From contig OZ020254.1 in NCBI GenBank assembly GCA_963971285.1, positions 16,274,932 through 16,338,931 of the forward strand: DNA of 64,000 nucleotides, read 5' to 3'. The stretch is from Astropecten irregularis. Taxonomy: Eukaryota; Echinodermata; Asteroidea; Paxillosida; Astropectinidae. Below, piece by piece: positions 1 to 12,168 of the stretch (the stretch's first letter is position 1; the number at the start of each line of letters is the position of its first letter). Below the pieces are notes generated by a model. That model searched no databases. It was not told the origin of the DNA and saw only the letters and a list, made by a program, of their open reading frames with translations. Made by a program: the position numbers and the translations under genes.

Positions 1-344
1 TTCTTCTAACTCTGTGTTCCTTTCACATCATGTACCGAGCCAGATTTCTAGTGCATTTAGATCAATAAACACCACTGCAGTTTGTTCAAAAGAGGGCGCC
101 ATTCAAAACAATGTGCCCGGATTATTATATATTGTACGCTAAACATACACTTGTATATGTACATGTACTAACACCCATGTTCATTCACGATCAATATTTC
201 GGCCTACCTATAAACATGCATAAAGATTTGTTTCTTGGCAATGTTCAGACACAGGTACTCCGGAGACCGAAAATGGTCTATTTGCGGTCACAGCAGGAGG
301 TCAACATTTCATCCCAAACTCCTTGTGTCCATACTACACAGGGT
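1..344. other. No gene recognised
   Basis: Only short non-conserved open frames are present. No splice-bounded coding segment or repeat could be recognised before the MITE that starts near 345. Confidence 0.5.
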
Positions 345-703
345 TAAAGGTAATATCAATACTTTGGTTTTTGTCAAAGAAGTACAGATTCATGGGCAAA
401 AATATCAAGGAAGATACAGTAACAGTCATCTGTGAAAATTTCAGTCCCATACGGTGCCCATTTTAGAAAACAGCGAAAAACGGCCACAGTATTTTTCAAG
501 TCTTTTCTCTTTTATTTTTAATCTTTTAAAAGATCAAAAAGATTTTTGGTCGTTGTTTTACCAATTTCTGGATAAAAACACCATTTCATGCGGAAACATT
601 TTAACAGAATGTTTCTACCACCACCATCCTCATACCCTGTAAGTTATATGTAAATCTGTGAACATTTCTGTTTTGGTGTCTTACCAAAGTATGATACTGC
701 CTT
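345..703 (-). mobile_element. TTAA-flanked MITE, family A (copy 1)
   Basis: About 360 bp bounded by inverted termini related to AGGTAGTATCATACTTTGGT, with TTAA at both outer edges. The interior carries the family hallmark palindrome GATCTTTTAAAAGATC. There is no coding capacity, so this is a non-autonomous element. TTAA targets are typical of piggyBac and Kolobok transposons; the assignment to either is inference. Confidence 0.75.
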
Positions 704-1050
704 AAACTCGGCATGGTTGGTACATGTAAGTTTCACGACTGCGTACGATATTACTCACTTCTTAAAGGTTTTTGGCCTCCAGCAGTAGTAATTTCACACT
801 GATTTGGACTGTCTCTTCAGTCAATCATAAACATTTCATATTGGGATCAATAAATTTTACAAATTACGTGTTAAATCAATAAAAAAAAATTATGTTGTCA
901 TCCTAAAAATCCATTTTCCGTTTCAAGGAGCCGATTCCGTAAATTCCATCCATTTTCCGCGATCGCGGAAAATCAGTGCCCCTGTGAGTGTTCAACATCC
1001 TCTTTAAACCATATAAACCAATAGGGATACCCGTATATTTATGTACATAC
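704..1050. other. OAT intron 1 portion, nothing recognised
   Basis: AT-rich DNA downstream (in the minus direction) of the OAT exon donor at 1050-1049. The second OAT coding exon was searched for by eye in 1-1050 and not found, so it must lie beyond the left edge. Confidence 0.45.
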
Positions 1051-1216
1051 CTTTGCCTTCTTTCAATGCAACTGGTAGAGGCTGATAATTGTGTGCTCCA
1101 TACTTTGACTCTCTATCAAACACTTGCTGAGATGTCACAGCAGCACTGCTCTGCAACCTGATAGCATGAGACACTGACGGAGTCTGCAAGATGCGTGAAC
1201 ACAGTCTGGACAGCAT
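1051..1216 (-). CDS. OAT: Ornithine aminotransferase, mitochondrial, first coding exon
   Basis: Ornithine aminotransferase is a PLP enzyme of the mitochondrial matrix that converts ornithine and 2-oxoglutarate to glutamate semialdehyde and glutamate. The exon gives 55 codons plus one base (phase 1) and ends at a good donor, CAAAG/GTATGT. Residues 1-25 are rich in R, S and L without acidic residues, as in a mitochondrial presequence. They are followed by [20 protein letters not shown], which matches the very conserved start of the mature OAT fold (YGAHNYxPLPVAL). The ATG at 1216 is the only one fitting a presequence of normal length. The gene runs leftwards out of the window. The identification rests on this one exon but the motif is highly specific. 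Confidence 0.88.
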
Positions 1217-1388
1217 GATGATGTACGTAGAGAACAGTAGAACCCAGCAAATGATTCAATCAAATGGACCTGCAATGAGTCAATTCAAATCATTTAGAAA
1301 AAATATTAATATGAAGTAGTCCACAAGGATTATTTTCAGACCCCCATAAATTCCAGTTTCCACAAAATGTAACTTTGCTTCATATTAA

Positions 1389-1735
1389 AGGTAGTAGGCC
1401 TATCATACTTTGGTAAGACACCAAAACAGAAATGTTCACAGATTTACGTATAACTTACAGGTATGAAGATGGTGGTGGTAGAAACATACCGTTAACATTT
1501 GTTCGCCTGAAACGGTGTATTTATCCAGAAATTAGTAAAACAACGACCGAAAATCTTTTTGATCTTTTAAAAGATCAAAAGTAAAAGAGAAAAGACTTTT
1601 CTTTTCAATGTGTTTTCAAAAAGTGGGCACCATATCGGACTGAAATTTTCACAGTGTTACTGTAGGCCTGTCTTGATATTTTTGCCCATGAATCTGCATT
1701 TCTTTGACAAAAACCAAAGTATGATATTACCTTCA
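1389..1735 (+). mobile_element. TTAA-type MITE, family A (copy 2)
   Basis: Inverted termini related to AGGTAGTATCATACTTTGG, central GATCTTTTAAAAGATC palindrome and the internal blocks shared by the family. TTAA is intact on the left; the right edge is mutated. It lies upstream of OAT exon 1, so it is in the OAT 5' intron or promoter region. Confidence 0.75.
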
Positions 1736-2380
1736 TTCAATGAAGAGGATATCACAACTCAACTGGTCAATAGGCCTATTATTAAGTTATAGGCTATATT
1801 AATAAGCCTAACAAGTTAGGCCTATTTAGGTGAGTTTAAAGTAGAACTTAGAGTTAGAAGCAATGAAAATAATCCTTGTGCTGTGGTAAAAATGAACACG
1901 AACACTAACGTTAGTGCACACTTACACTAACCCTCCAAAAATACTTAATGTTAGGCCTACAAGTACAAATGAAGCTAGCTGATTAACGTTTAATAGTGAT
2001 CAGCGAAAACCGTAGCGTTAATTCGTTATTTCAACAAGACCTCAACTTCTCAAGACTGGTTTCTCGGTGGTATACAGCACAGGTAGTGACAAAATATAAT
2101 TAATAGCAAGTTAGCACGTGTACATCATAAGCATAACATATGGATATGCCGGTCTGTTTAATGAAATTTGCCGAGGTCGAGTAGGCCTAACGTTACATGC
2201 ATCACTCCATCAGACATGCCACGTACACTGCACTGTACATACAATGTCATGAATGTCTGTACTGTAGCACCTACTCGAGCACTATAATTATAATGTATTA
2301 GGCTTACTTGTGTATGCACCAGGCCTACTTGTTTGGGGTAAAATACTGCAAGAAGTGCAAAGCATGCAGTTTCACGTTAC
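1736..2380. other. AT-rich stretch upstream of OAT exon 1
   Basis: Contains several TAGGCCTA-like words but no coding segment or repeat that I can define. Confidence 0.4.
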
Positions 2381-2600
2381 CTAGCTGAAACTTGTGGCCG
2401 AATATGCCCCAAACGTAAACCCAGCCGCAGTTCGGATATAATGGATGCAGTAAAAGGTGGTGGCAAGTGTAGTCTGGTTTCCAGATCAAGAATCTCCGAC
2501 AATTCAGTATCATTTGGGCAGGGAACTAGACAATGGCAACAGTACGGAAGCCTAAAGTGACCATTCGAGTTTCCGAGGTTATTTGATATCATTATCTCCC
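2381..2600 (-). other. Possible non-coding first exon or promoter of OAT
   Basis: On the minus strand a reasonable donor (CAGCTAG/GTAACG, GT at 2380-2379) ends a segment that is less AT-rich than its surroundings and lies about 1.2 kb upstream of the OAT start codon. An untranslated first exon here would fit the layout of many OAT genes. This is inference only; there is no transcript evidence. Confidence 0.2.
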
Positions 2601-2944
2601 AAACGCTAATGTTAGACCACTCATGTGACGTAGGTGTACACTACCGTCCGGATCTCGATATCTCAAAAAGACGTCATTCCGAGATTGGTAACTGGGGAAA
2701 GACGTCTTTCTATGGCCCTGGGTGACATAATTATTATTGTTCACGACTAGTTGGGAATATTTTTTTGCGACTTCGTGATTTTTTTAGCGACTAGTCGTAA
2801 AATTTCTGTGACATCGAAATGTTTTTCCGACTATAGTCGTGATATTTTTATGCGACTTTTCGCGAGTAATTTTTTACTTAGCAGGGGGAAAATTCTAGAC
2901 TAGGCCTAGAAAATAATGGTTCTCGTCTTAAAGGTAGTATATCA

Positions 2945-4756
2945 CAGTGTTGTAGTCGTCGAGACTGGTCTTGGTCACGAGACCAGTCTCCCCACCAGTT
3001 TGGAAGTGTTCTCGGTCTCGACCACGTATGGTCTCCCCAAAAACGCTGGTCTTGGTCTTGGTCTTGGTCTCGCACCTGCCGTTCTCGGAATTTCGGGCCG
3101 AGACCAGCACGAGACCAATAGAAATAGACCCAAAAAACATACGCTGCCCGGCCGCGATATACATGTTCCATACCGATCAAAAATCCTACCGCGTACGGCA
3201 GATCTTCGGAACCAAACGAGCCTACACAGTGCACACGCACAGTACGTACGGTGTATACAGTATGTAGTCTTCCTACTCAAACGTGGTTGAGACTGTGCAC
3301 GTTGTTTTGATATCGTAACTTCACGTGTGGCCGTGTGGGTCGGATACCAGTCGTAGAATATTCGAGGTGACCATGCTGACTGCATGATGCATCGTGTTTA
3401 CGTCTTCTCGATGCATTCTTCGCCCTATGAATTTTTCTCATGACGTTTGTTTTTAGATCAAGCACATGTACGTGAAAAGTGTGTTTCTTCTTGGACAAAA
3501 TTACCGACTGAAATTCAAGTAAGATGTAGCTGATCACGAAAATGCGATTTACCGTACGGTCAGAATATTTGTAATTGCACGGGGATCTCGCAACGATTCA
3601 AATAACAATCGTGACAATGCATACATCGTCTTTCATGTCGGTGTTCATTGTCGGAAAAAAAGATCGCGCTAAGTTTTGCTTGGTCTGTCATGTCGGTAGA
3701 AATAGCGCAAAATTAAATTTGGCACCCTTAAAAATAGCAATCAGCTAAAAGTCGGGGTGTTCTGGGAGGGTCTGGTCAATTGAATGAGCTGTAATTTTTA
3801 AGCACGCCCTGCGGCGCACCGGTACCTGTACGATACTCATCAACAGCCATTACGCAACACACTTCCGGGTTCTTAATTTCTTATGTTTTATATTAAATTG
3901 CGGGTGTCCGGCAATGTTATACTCGTTTTAGTTGATATTTTGTTTTACAAGTGATCTTCTTATATTTCGAATAAACTGATTTGTATTAATTAAACCAAAA
4001 TAAACATAATTATAATTAATGGTTTTAAATAATTTTTTCAAGTGCAAGAAAACTTCATTTGCTAGCGCAAAACTGAAGCTGATGTGCACTTTTGTTCATG
4101 ATCATGATCATATAAAAGTGTTGACTTCCAACTTATGTTGTGATTGTGTAATATATTTGCAATTACATGTACGTAGCATACATTTTTATCAAACTAATAC
4201 TGACATTTGGTTGAATGATTCAACTAGATATGAGCTCTGAAGTATAAATAACGATGTTTTTTTATCAATTTTTAATTTTATTGAAAAAATAGCATAAAAC
4301 ATGCGGGCGAGTTGAAAAGCTGGCGGACTACCCAAAACTCTGGCTGGGTAGTCCGGCTGGCGACTGAAAAAAAAGTTAAGGGAGAGCCCTGGCATGGGCA
4401 GGTTATTGGAGAGAAACAAAATATAAATACAATTTGAACAAAATGCTATTCATTTTCATTGAGCTTTACATTAAGTTCACCAATGTCTGAAAAGTGCCGA
4501 AGTCACTGCATGTTGATCAAAGTAGATAGCTCTATGGGCATACCCTACATAGCTTAACCCCCACAATTTGTGTTTATAAATGTTTATTTATAAATCCGGT
4601 CTTGGTCTTGGTCTTGGTCTTGGACTATTGGTCTTGGTCTTGATCTTGGTCTCGGACTGCTTTAGTGGGCCTGGTCTTGGTCTTGGTCTTGGTCTCGGAC
4701 TGTTGGTCTCGGTCTTGGTCTTGGTCTCGGACTGCCTGGTCTTGACTACAACACTG
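2945..4756. mobile_element. hAT-like non-autonomous element with simple-sequence body
   Basis: The left end reads CAGTGTTGTAGTC and the right end is its inverse, GACTACAACACTG. The element is flanked by a perfect 8-bp direct repeat, GTATATCA (2937-2944 and 4757-4764). CA..TG termini and 8-bp duplications are marks of hAT transposons. Just inside each end is a GGTCTTG/GGTCTCG array (about 2970-3115 and 4598-4738). The middle, 3120-4590, is unrelated DNA, presumably a later insertion, with no recognised gene. No transposase frame is visible. Confidence 0.75.
4598..4738 (+). repeat. GGTCTT microsatellite inside hAT-like element
   Basis: Tandem GGTCTT hexamers with GGTCTCGGACTG variants. The matching array sits at the other end of the same element near 2975-3115. 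Confidence 0.8.
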
Positions 4757-4822
4757 GTATATCATAGACTTTAGTCACAACGTCTCGAGTCACCGGCTCG
4801 AGTAACGTCAACCTGATGATGA

Positions 4823-5186
4823 TAGTATATCATACTTTGGTAAGAAACCAAAACAGAAAATGTTCACAGATTTATGTATAACTTACAGGGTATGAAGATT
4901 GTGATGGTAGAAATATACCGTTAACATTAATCCGCCTGAAATGCTGTATTTATCCAGAAATTAGTAAAACAACGACCGAAAATCTGTTTTGATCTTTTAA
5001 AAGATCAAAAATAAAAGAGAAAAAAATTAAGAAATACTGTGGCTATTTTTCACTGTTTTCTCAAAAAGTGGGCACCGTATGGGACTGAAATTTTCACAAA
5101 TGACTGTTGCTGTATCTGTCTTTATAATTATTTTAGCCCATGAATCTGTATTTCTTTGATAAAAACCAAAGTATGATATTACCTTG
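4823..5186 (+). mobile_element. TTAA-type MITE, family A (copy 3)
   Basis: Family A termini (TATCATACTTTGGTAAG at left, CCAAAGTATGATATTACC at right) around the GATCTTTTAAAAGATC core. Confidence 0.75.
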
Positions 5187-5304
5187 AAGCAAAGATGCTA
5201 GAAAAATCTGGAAAGAAAGGCCTTCCTGTTTATTTTATTTTGCATTTACATTAATGTTATTTTATTACCAGTAAGTCTCATAATTATGTTACTTGGCGAA
5301 CAAA

Positions 5305-5495
5305 TTCGGGCGATTCACAATTCTGTGCGCCGCCATGAGTTTGCAACGCGTTGGCTAATCACAATTCACGACAAAAATGTCGACCACCAACTGGCCACCT
5401 TTCCACATGCGCAGTTTGTCGATAAGCAACTTCTGAGCACTGTGATTGGCCAACGCGTTGCAAACTCATGGCGCACTGCCGTGAATCGCCCGAAT
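5305..5495. mobile_element. MITE, family E (GCGATTCAC termini)
   Basis: A palindromic element of about 190 bp. The arms start CGGGCGATTCAC and continue through TGCGCC, GAGTTTGCAACGCGTTGGC and AATCACA, and the right arm is the inverse complement. Related copies or arms lie at 11183-11245, 13422-13565, 14555-14616 and 16085-16165. Confidence 0.7.
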
Positions 5496-5859
5496 TCACG
5501 AAGGTCTGTGTACTTTATGTTCACTTTTGTTGTGTAGGTTCGAACCATAACCATGTCTCGAAAGAACTTATAATTTTTTTCATGCTTTATCATTGATTTG
5601 TCGTATAATAAAAGTCAATTCAATATCTTGGCCGCAATTACCGACGAAACAAAGTGACAATTTTATGTGAACAGTAGCATGGGCGTAGATCACGAAGGGG
5701 GGGGGGGGGGGGTGTAAAGGATTTATTTCTGCTATCCAGATGATCGAAGCGTAAAAAGGTACATGAAACAACGTCTGTAATGAAGTTTAAGACCGTCACT
5801 TTTGTTTAAATACCAAATTCAGCAAATCTTATAACAAAAATTATGCTCCCTTTAAACTG
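5496..5859. other. Unassigned DNA with a poly-G run
   Basis: No gene seen. A run of about 16 G lies at 5697-5712, which is a likely sequencing or assembly weak point. Confidence 0.4.
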
Positions 5860-6126
5860 AAGGTAGTATCATACTTTGGAAAGAGACCAAAACAGAAATG
5901 TTCACAGATTTACGTATAAATTTTAGAAACACACCGTTGAAATTTGTCCGCCTGAAATGGTATATTTTTCCAGAAATTAGTAAAACAACGACCGAAAAAC
6001 TTTTTGATCTTTTAAAAGATTAAAAAGACTTAAATGTTCACAGATGACTGTTTCTGTATCTTCCTTAATATTTTTGACCATGAATCTGTATTTCTTTGAC
6101 AAAAACCAAAGTATGATATTACCTTT
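5860..6126 (+). mobile_element. TTAA-type MITE, family A (copy 4, internally deleted)
   Basis: Both family A termini and the core palindrome are present, but the copy is about 100 bp shorter than full copies. Confidence 0.7.
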
Positions 6127-7330
6127 AATGAATAAAAGCTCACTATATAAGAACCAAGCAACTTTTCAGGCTGTGAAATATTTTCCTGTAGAATGCCGAC
6201 CATTCAAGAAAACTGCGTCTGAATCCTACATAAGTATACACAATAACACGAACAGATCCGCTTAAAACAAAAGCCCTAGTTTGTCCGTTGTTTTCTCGAA
6301 AAAACCTGAACATGTCATGATGATAAACAAAATAGACAATTAGAATTAATATTCTCTTTTCGATGAGGAACCAATTATATGGCGAAACCTGCATACATGT
6401 ATCACCTTACTGCTACACATGCAGCTACGTGTGTACACACAATAATACTGTGCAATGAGGCGAACACCATAACCTACGACCTTTCGGGAAGTGAATAAAA
6501 AAAAATTATACAGGCCTACTGAAAAAAATGTGAAAATGAATACTGAACGCACTATAGTGACCTGAAGTTATTGTGTAGCAACTCCAAACACAATGTACAC
6601 ATAGACCCACCTTTAGTGAGTCTTTCCCACTAACTTCCTGTAAATCGCGTACGTCATGTATATTAGTCAATACAATTCCACATTGCAATCATAAAATGGA
6701 GGAATTATACTAAAGAAACGACAACGGCTGTGCGATTGTACTGTAGTGTGTTACACGGTATTGTGGAGGTGTTCTAGAATTGAAAGAAAAAACAGATTGT
6801 GTACAATCGCTGGCTCCATTTGATGTGTTTATGGTGAGTTTCGGTTTTTAATGTATTTTGAATGTGATGTTTTTGCGTTGCTACAATTGACACCATAACT
6901 ATACGGTTTGTTTGTTGCTGTACTCGATCTGGTGTTTCTGAACTTGAAAAGTAACTGTGATCAGTGGCCAATTTCACGGCCCTGCTTAGCACAAAGATTT
7001 GCTAACCATGACATTTCTATCTTAAAGGTATTATCATACTTTTGCCCATAAATCTTATCAACTTTAATTAGTTCATAAGCCCAATATTCACAGTGTTATA
7101 TTTCCCATTGAAAAATATATTTCTGAATACACTCTTCCTTCCCCCTTTGGTATACAAGTAATAGGAAACCCACGTTGAAACAAACTTAATTATCAAATAA
7201 CCACAAGGGAAATTGACTGAGTTCAATCAACTAATTGAACCAAACTTGATAGACAAAGGTTTGTACTAAGAGGATTTAAACATAATTATTCCGACAGTAG
7301 GATTGTTCTAGTTTTCGAGAAAATGGTTAA
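6127..7330. other. No gene recognised; repeat fragments only
   Basis: No coding exon supported. A fragment at about 6955-7015 matches the end of family H (CCAATTTCACGGCCC ... TTAGCACAAA), and 7024-7045 is an isolated family A terminus. Confidence 0.4.
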
Positions 7331-7694
7331 AAGGTAGTATCATACTTTGGTTTTTGTCAAAGAAATACAGATTCATGGGCAAAAATATCAAGGAAGATAC
7401 AGTCACAGTCATCTGTGAAAATTTCAGTCCCATACGGTGCCCACTTTTTGAGAAAACCGTGAATAACGGTCACTGTATTTCTTAAGTCTTTTCTGTTTTA
7501 TTTTTGATCTTTTAAAAGATCAAAAAGATTTTCGGTCGTTGTTTACTAATTTCTTGATAAATACACCATTTCAGGCGGAAACATTTTAACGGTAGGTTTT
7601 TACCAGCATTATCTTCATACCCTGAAAGTTATGGGTAAATCTGTGAACATTTCTGTTTTGGTCTCTTACCAAAGTATGATACTACCTTTAAGGA
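7331..7694 (-). mobile_element. TTAA-flanked MITE, family A (copy 5)
   Basis: A full-length copy with the termini and TTAA on both edges well preserved, which makes it a good reference copy for the family. The GATCTTTTAAAAGATC core lies near 7507. Confidence 0.8.
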
Positions 7695-7904
7695 AGGCAT
7701 CCAAATGCCCCCCCCCCTATCCCGCCCTCCCCCTTTCCCGTTCAACCGCAGACCAATCTTTTCTCAATTTTACTAATAATATCTCTAAAATTGAGAAAAG
7801 AATAAAAAGGGCACCCTTTGACCAAATCATTAATTGCGGTCATTTTTAAAACAATTTTCACACCTGTGATTTGATTGTTTGTCCAAAATGATGTTAGTCC
7901 CTTT

Positions 7905-8470
7905 AAAGGTTGTATCATACTTTGGTAAGAGACCACATAATATTTCCGCCTGAAATGGTGTATTCCAGAAATTAGTAAAAAAACGACCGGAAATCTTTTT
8001 GATCTTTTAAAAGATCAAAAATAAAAGAGAAAAGACTTAAGAAATACTATGGCTGTTTTTCGCTGTTTTCTCAAAAAAGTGGGCATCGTATGGGACTGAA
8101 ATTTTCACAGATGACTGTATCTGTCTTGATATTTTTGCCCATGAATCTGTATTTCCTTGATAAAAACCAAAGTATGATAGTGATATCCTTTAAAGGTCCG
8201 TTGACAAAAACTCTTCTGTTTTGTAAACGAAGATTAGTGAAGGACGTGCCCAAAATACTATGGCTGTTTTTCGCTGTTTTCTCAAAAAAGTGGGCATCGT
8301 ATGGGACTGAAATTTTCACAGATGACTGTATCTGTCTTGATATTTTTGCCCATGAATCTGTATTTCCTTGATAAAAACCAAAGTATGATAGTGATATCCT
8401 TTAAAGGTCCGTTGACAAAAACTCTTCTGTTTTGTAAACGAAGATTAGTGAAGGACGTGCCCAAAATTCA
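7905..8470 (+). mobile_element. Family A MITE with a 211-bp tandem duplication
   Basis: The left part is a family A copy (about 7905-8180). A block that includes its right half plus flanking DNA is then repeated: positions 8041-8251 and 8252-8462 match almost base for base at an offset of 211. The flanking part, with TTTTGTAAACGAAGATTAG, has a diverged relative near 24320. Confidence 0.75.
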
Positions 8471-8542
8471 TACTAGCCATTTCACGTCCCTCGGTAAGTT
8501 TTTCAGGCCCACCTTCTTCATGATTGCTACTCAGTTTAGGAC

Positions 8543-8897
8543 TCACGGATGGTACAGAACTGGTTTTTGCGACAAAACCGTTGCTGACAGTGAAAGCACA
8601 TTATATAATCCACCATATACCTTAACTGACAAACCTGTAGAAGTTTGAGGTCAATCGGCCATCTGGGTCACGGTTTACACATTTCAACGATATTATGCGT
8701 TCATAATAAAACGCTTCGAAGCGATTTATTCCAATCGGAAAATAGTTTCATTTATTTTTCAACGAATATGGCATTTCAGACAAAAACATTTCATGGGATG
8801 TTTTCTCCTATCATCACCATTATACTGTGTAAGTTTTATGTGAATCTGTGATCTTGAAGTGTATTTTGTCTTACCAATTCTGTACCATCCCTTTAAT
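8543..8897 (-). mobile_element. TTAA-type MITE, family D (GGGATGGTACAG termini)
   Basis: Inverted ends ATGGTACAGAACTGG and CCAATTCTGTACCATCCC. The same element occurs in reverse at 11329-11702. The interior has AATCGCTTCGAAGCG-type palindromic words and no coding frame. Confidence 0.7.
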
Positions 8898-9208
8898 CGA
8901 AATAGCCCTTTATGATTTTCAACCCCCCTGTTTTATGAAAGGTACATATCAGCCCCTGCTTGTTGACCAATTTATCCCAAACGTTCAATTCTAAACGCTA
9001 CCTCTCTCCCTAATCATAATATTATGCAATTTAAAAAAGTAATGTTAATGCCAAATACTAAACGAGGATGAGTATACTTAGGCAGACATTCCCAGTATAG
9101 GGGTGTGTACAAAACTTTACTCACCTATTCTTATCCATCCTCCAAACCAATGAACTTGAAGTTGACATAATTATGTCCATATTAAGAGCATATTCTCTGT
9201 CTTCTATT

Positions 9209-9576
9209 AAAGGTAGTATCATACTTTGGTAAGAGATCAAAACAGAAATGTTCACAGATTTACTTATAACTTTCAGGGTATGAAGATGGTGCTGGTAGAA
9301 ACCTACCGTTAACATTTGTCCGCCTGAAATTGTGTACTTATCTAGAAATGAGTAAAGCAAGGCCCGAAAATCTTTTTGATCTTTTAAAAGATCCAAAATA
9401 AAAGAGAAAAGACTTAAAAAATATTGTGGCCGTTTTTCACGATATTCTAAAAAAAAAAAAATAGGCACCGTGTGGGACTGAAATTTTCACAGATGACTGC
9501 GACTGTATCTTCCTTGATATTTCTGCCCATGAATCTGTTCCCCTTGACAAAAACCAAGGTATGATACTACCTTTAA
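9209..9576 (+). mobile_element. TTAA-flanked MITE, family A (copy 6)
   Basis: Full-length copy with TTAA at both edges, inverted termini and the GATCTTTTAAAAGATC core near 9377. Confidence 0.8.
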
Positions 9577-9784
9577 AATGGACAATACAAATATGTCACT
9601 AATAGGTAGCTGATACCTTAGGGAAACATCGAAATATCTCCCTAATTCCGGATGTTTCTCAAATGTTCACTTTCAGACGCTAACGTCTCACAGTAACCTA
9701 TTTTTGTGATAACAAATTTAGTGATAAGTATTTTACAGCGATCGATATCTTTACGCAGACAATAATTGACCCTGCGTGTATATT

Positions 9785-9917
9785 GGGTGCATTCGTTTAG
9801 CTAACACGGGTCAGCCCTCACTGGGAATGGTCGTGATATACTGCACAAAACGAGCGAGAGAATGGTGACGAGGTTGACTGGTGTCGACCCGGGGGAGCTA
9901 AACGAATGCACCCAATG
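9785..9917. mobile_element. MITE, family F (GGGTGCATTCGTTTAGCT termini)
   Basis: A compact element of about 133 bp with 18-bp inverted ends, GGGTGCATTCGTTTAGCT and its complement. A second copy in the opposite orientation is at 14415-14544. Confidence 0.8.
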
Positions 9918-10341
9918 AGTGTATGCATGTTGACAGTGTTGCCGTGCGCTATATGCATTATAATGGTTATTGTGCCAGTTAACAACATATTGCAACATTA
10001 TGAAACCATTATCTTGCAAATACAAACTACCGGTTTACATTCCCTTCATTTTACTCAATCAACTATGAAAACCACTGGGTATAAAGTCAATAGGGCCTAA
10101 AGGTCTAGGCCACATGCCGGATACAGGAAAATATGACAACGACCATATTCACCTTGGCAGTTTCCGCATGCTAAGCGTATGTGGTATAACAAGTTCCTCC
10201 ACAACGATGCATATTCTGACAGTTGGACACGATTTAGTGTGGTTAAAAAAGTGTTGACGTCAAATCACATAGTACTTTATATACAACTCAACCGTCAAAC
10301 AAATTCATCCAATCATAAGGAGTAGGCCTATTTCAAAATGT

Positions 10342-10590
10342 ACTCTCTAAATGCAAAAGAGTGAAAAGGCTGCACTCTTTGAAGAGCCATATGAGGGACA
10401 ACTCTTTTTCGAGTTGTCTTCCACTCTTGTAGAGTGTAGTTTGCATCGTTTTGAGTGATTTTTCACCCTGGCCCAGAGTGAAAACCACTCCAAAAGAGTG
10501 AAATATCCACTACTCTTTTTCAAGAGCATGAAGGACAACTCGATTTTGAACAAGTGGAATTTTCCACTCTTTTGCATTTATAGAGTACAT
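10342..10590. mobile_element. MITE, family G (CTCTAAATGCAAAAGAGTG termini)
   Basis: About 250 bp with inverted ends CTCTAAATGCAAAAGAGTG and CACTCTTTTGCATTTATAGAG. The interior repeats the word GAGTG/CACTC many times in both directions, so the RNA would fold into several stems. Confidence 0.75.
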
Positions 10591-10767
10591 CATAAAAAAC
10601 GGATGTTATAATCTCCACATCACGCTTAACCGTTTCAGAGAAGATAACACTTTCAGGAACAAAGTGGTGATATATCACTATAATCATTCGGTCTCATTTT
10701 ACCGTCAAAACAATTAAAATTATCAATTTACAGAATGGCAGGAGGTGTGGCCCACAAAATGCGATAA

Positions 10768-11062
10768 GCACAGGGCCCAGTTTCACCGTTAGCAAAAATT
10801 CTTCGCTTACTTTAACATGCTTTTTTGGGTTATGGTTTTTAATAGCATATTTCACGGGAAAGTTTTCTTTTTGTAACGGTAAAAAGCAAGGTTTTCTGCA
10901 AAATGCATATGACGGCCCTTTAGCAGAAGATATCACGGTTAACCTATAAATTATTTGCTAACCGAAAAACTTGCTTAAAGATTCCATGAAATAGATTTCA
11001 CGCAAAGCAGTGTCCGTAAGCACAAAAATAGGCCGTAATGGATTCCATGAAATTGGGCCCTG
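10768..11062. mobile_element. MITE, family H (GGGCCCAGTTTCA termini)
   Basis: Inverted ends CAGGGCCCAGTTTCA and TGAAATTGGGCCCTG. Internal words include TTAGCAAAAATT and TTTGCTAACC. Partial relatives lie near 6955-7015 and 15005-15215. Confidence 0.65.
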
Positions 11063-11328
11063 ATGGTTAATTTCACGGATGTTGGAGATAGCTAATCAAC
11101 GATTTCCTGTATGTTAACATAATAAGAGGCTTGGGTGTGACGTAAATGCAGATGAGCTAATGGTGAACATGGATGAATTGATCCAAATAGTGCGCCACCA
11201 TTTTACAACGTTGGCCAATCACAATTTGGAACACCGAAGACTATGATAAAAAGAACATATAGATCTGAGTTGGTCTTTATAAGATAGACCATTTGCAATG
11301 AAGCAGTTAATACTGCTTAGTCAGTCTT

Positions 11329-11702
11329 AAAGGGATGGTACAGAATTGGTAAGACAAAATACACTTCATAATCACAGATTCACATATAACTTACACAGTA
11401 TAATGGTGATGATAGGAAAAAACATCCCATGAAATGTTTTTCTCTGAAATGCCATATTCGTTGAGAAATATATGAAACTATTTTCCGATTGGAATAAATC
11501 GCTTCGAAGCGTTTTATTCATTCGTTGAAATGTGTACAGTTCTCTGTACACGGGTTTTTACTATTTTCTCGTGACCCAGATGGCTGATTTACCTCAAACT
11601 TCTACAGGTTTGTAAGTTAAGGTATATGATGGATTACATAATGTACTTTCACTGTCAGAAACGGTTTTGTCGCAAAAACCAGTTCTGTACCATCCCTTTA
11701 AA
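11329..11702 (+). mobile_element. TTAA-flanked MITE, family D
   Basis: TTAA followed by AGGGATGGTACAGAATTGGT at left and the inverse at right, again with TTAA. The reverse-orientation copy is at 8543-8897. Confidence 0.75.
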
Positions 11703-12168
11703 AGAGTTAGCCTGCTTGAAGGAATCTTAAAACTGTCTTCGTTTGGAATTTCCCTTAGGCCTACTTGATTGCATTTTGTAAACGTTTTTGTTGCTAAAAT
11801 GGCAATTTTTACTTATAGTTGTTGAAGATTTAAACAGAAGAGCCTTGGCCCAACAGAGGGGTTCCCGAGGGACAGACTGAATCATGTGTTTCATGTGTTT
11901 AATGAGTTAAACCGACGAGGGTTCCATTGAGTTTTTCCATTTTTAATTTCCATTGCGATTCAAGCCGTCCAGCAACATCTGTGATTCTGTGCACGCGTTG
12001 TTCATACTGTACAACATTACATGTTATGCATGTCACTAAATTGTCACAGACTAAAAATTTGTCAGTAACTCTACAAGGGGCTATGAAAGACTGGCCTACT
12101 GCAGAGTGCTAACTTCGTGGTCTTACTCAAGACCGGCTAAAAGAGAAGGTCGGCTTAAGTCTGTATCC
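11703..12168. other. No gene or repeat recognised
   Basis: Unassigned intergenic DNA. Confidence 0.4.

Noticed and set aside
1004..1050. OAT frame continuing past the donor
   Set aside because: OAT homology stops at LKEGKG, where a consensus GTATGT donor begins. The remaining codons are intron.
2878..3385. Frames of 90-136 codons around 3 kb
   Set aside because: They lie in the simple-sequence end of a hAT-like element and overlap on both strands.
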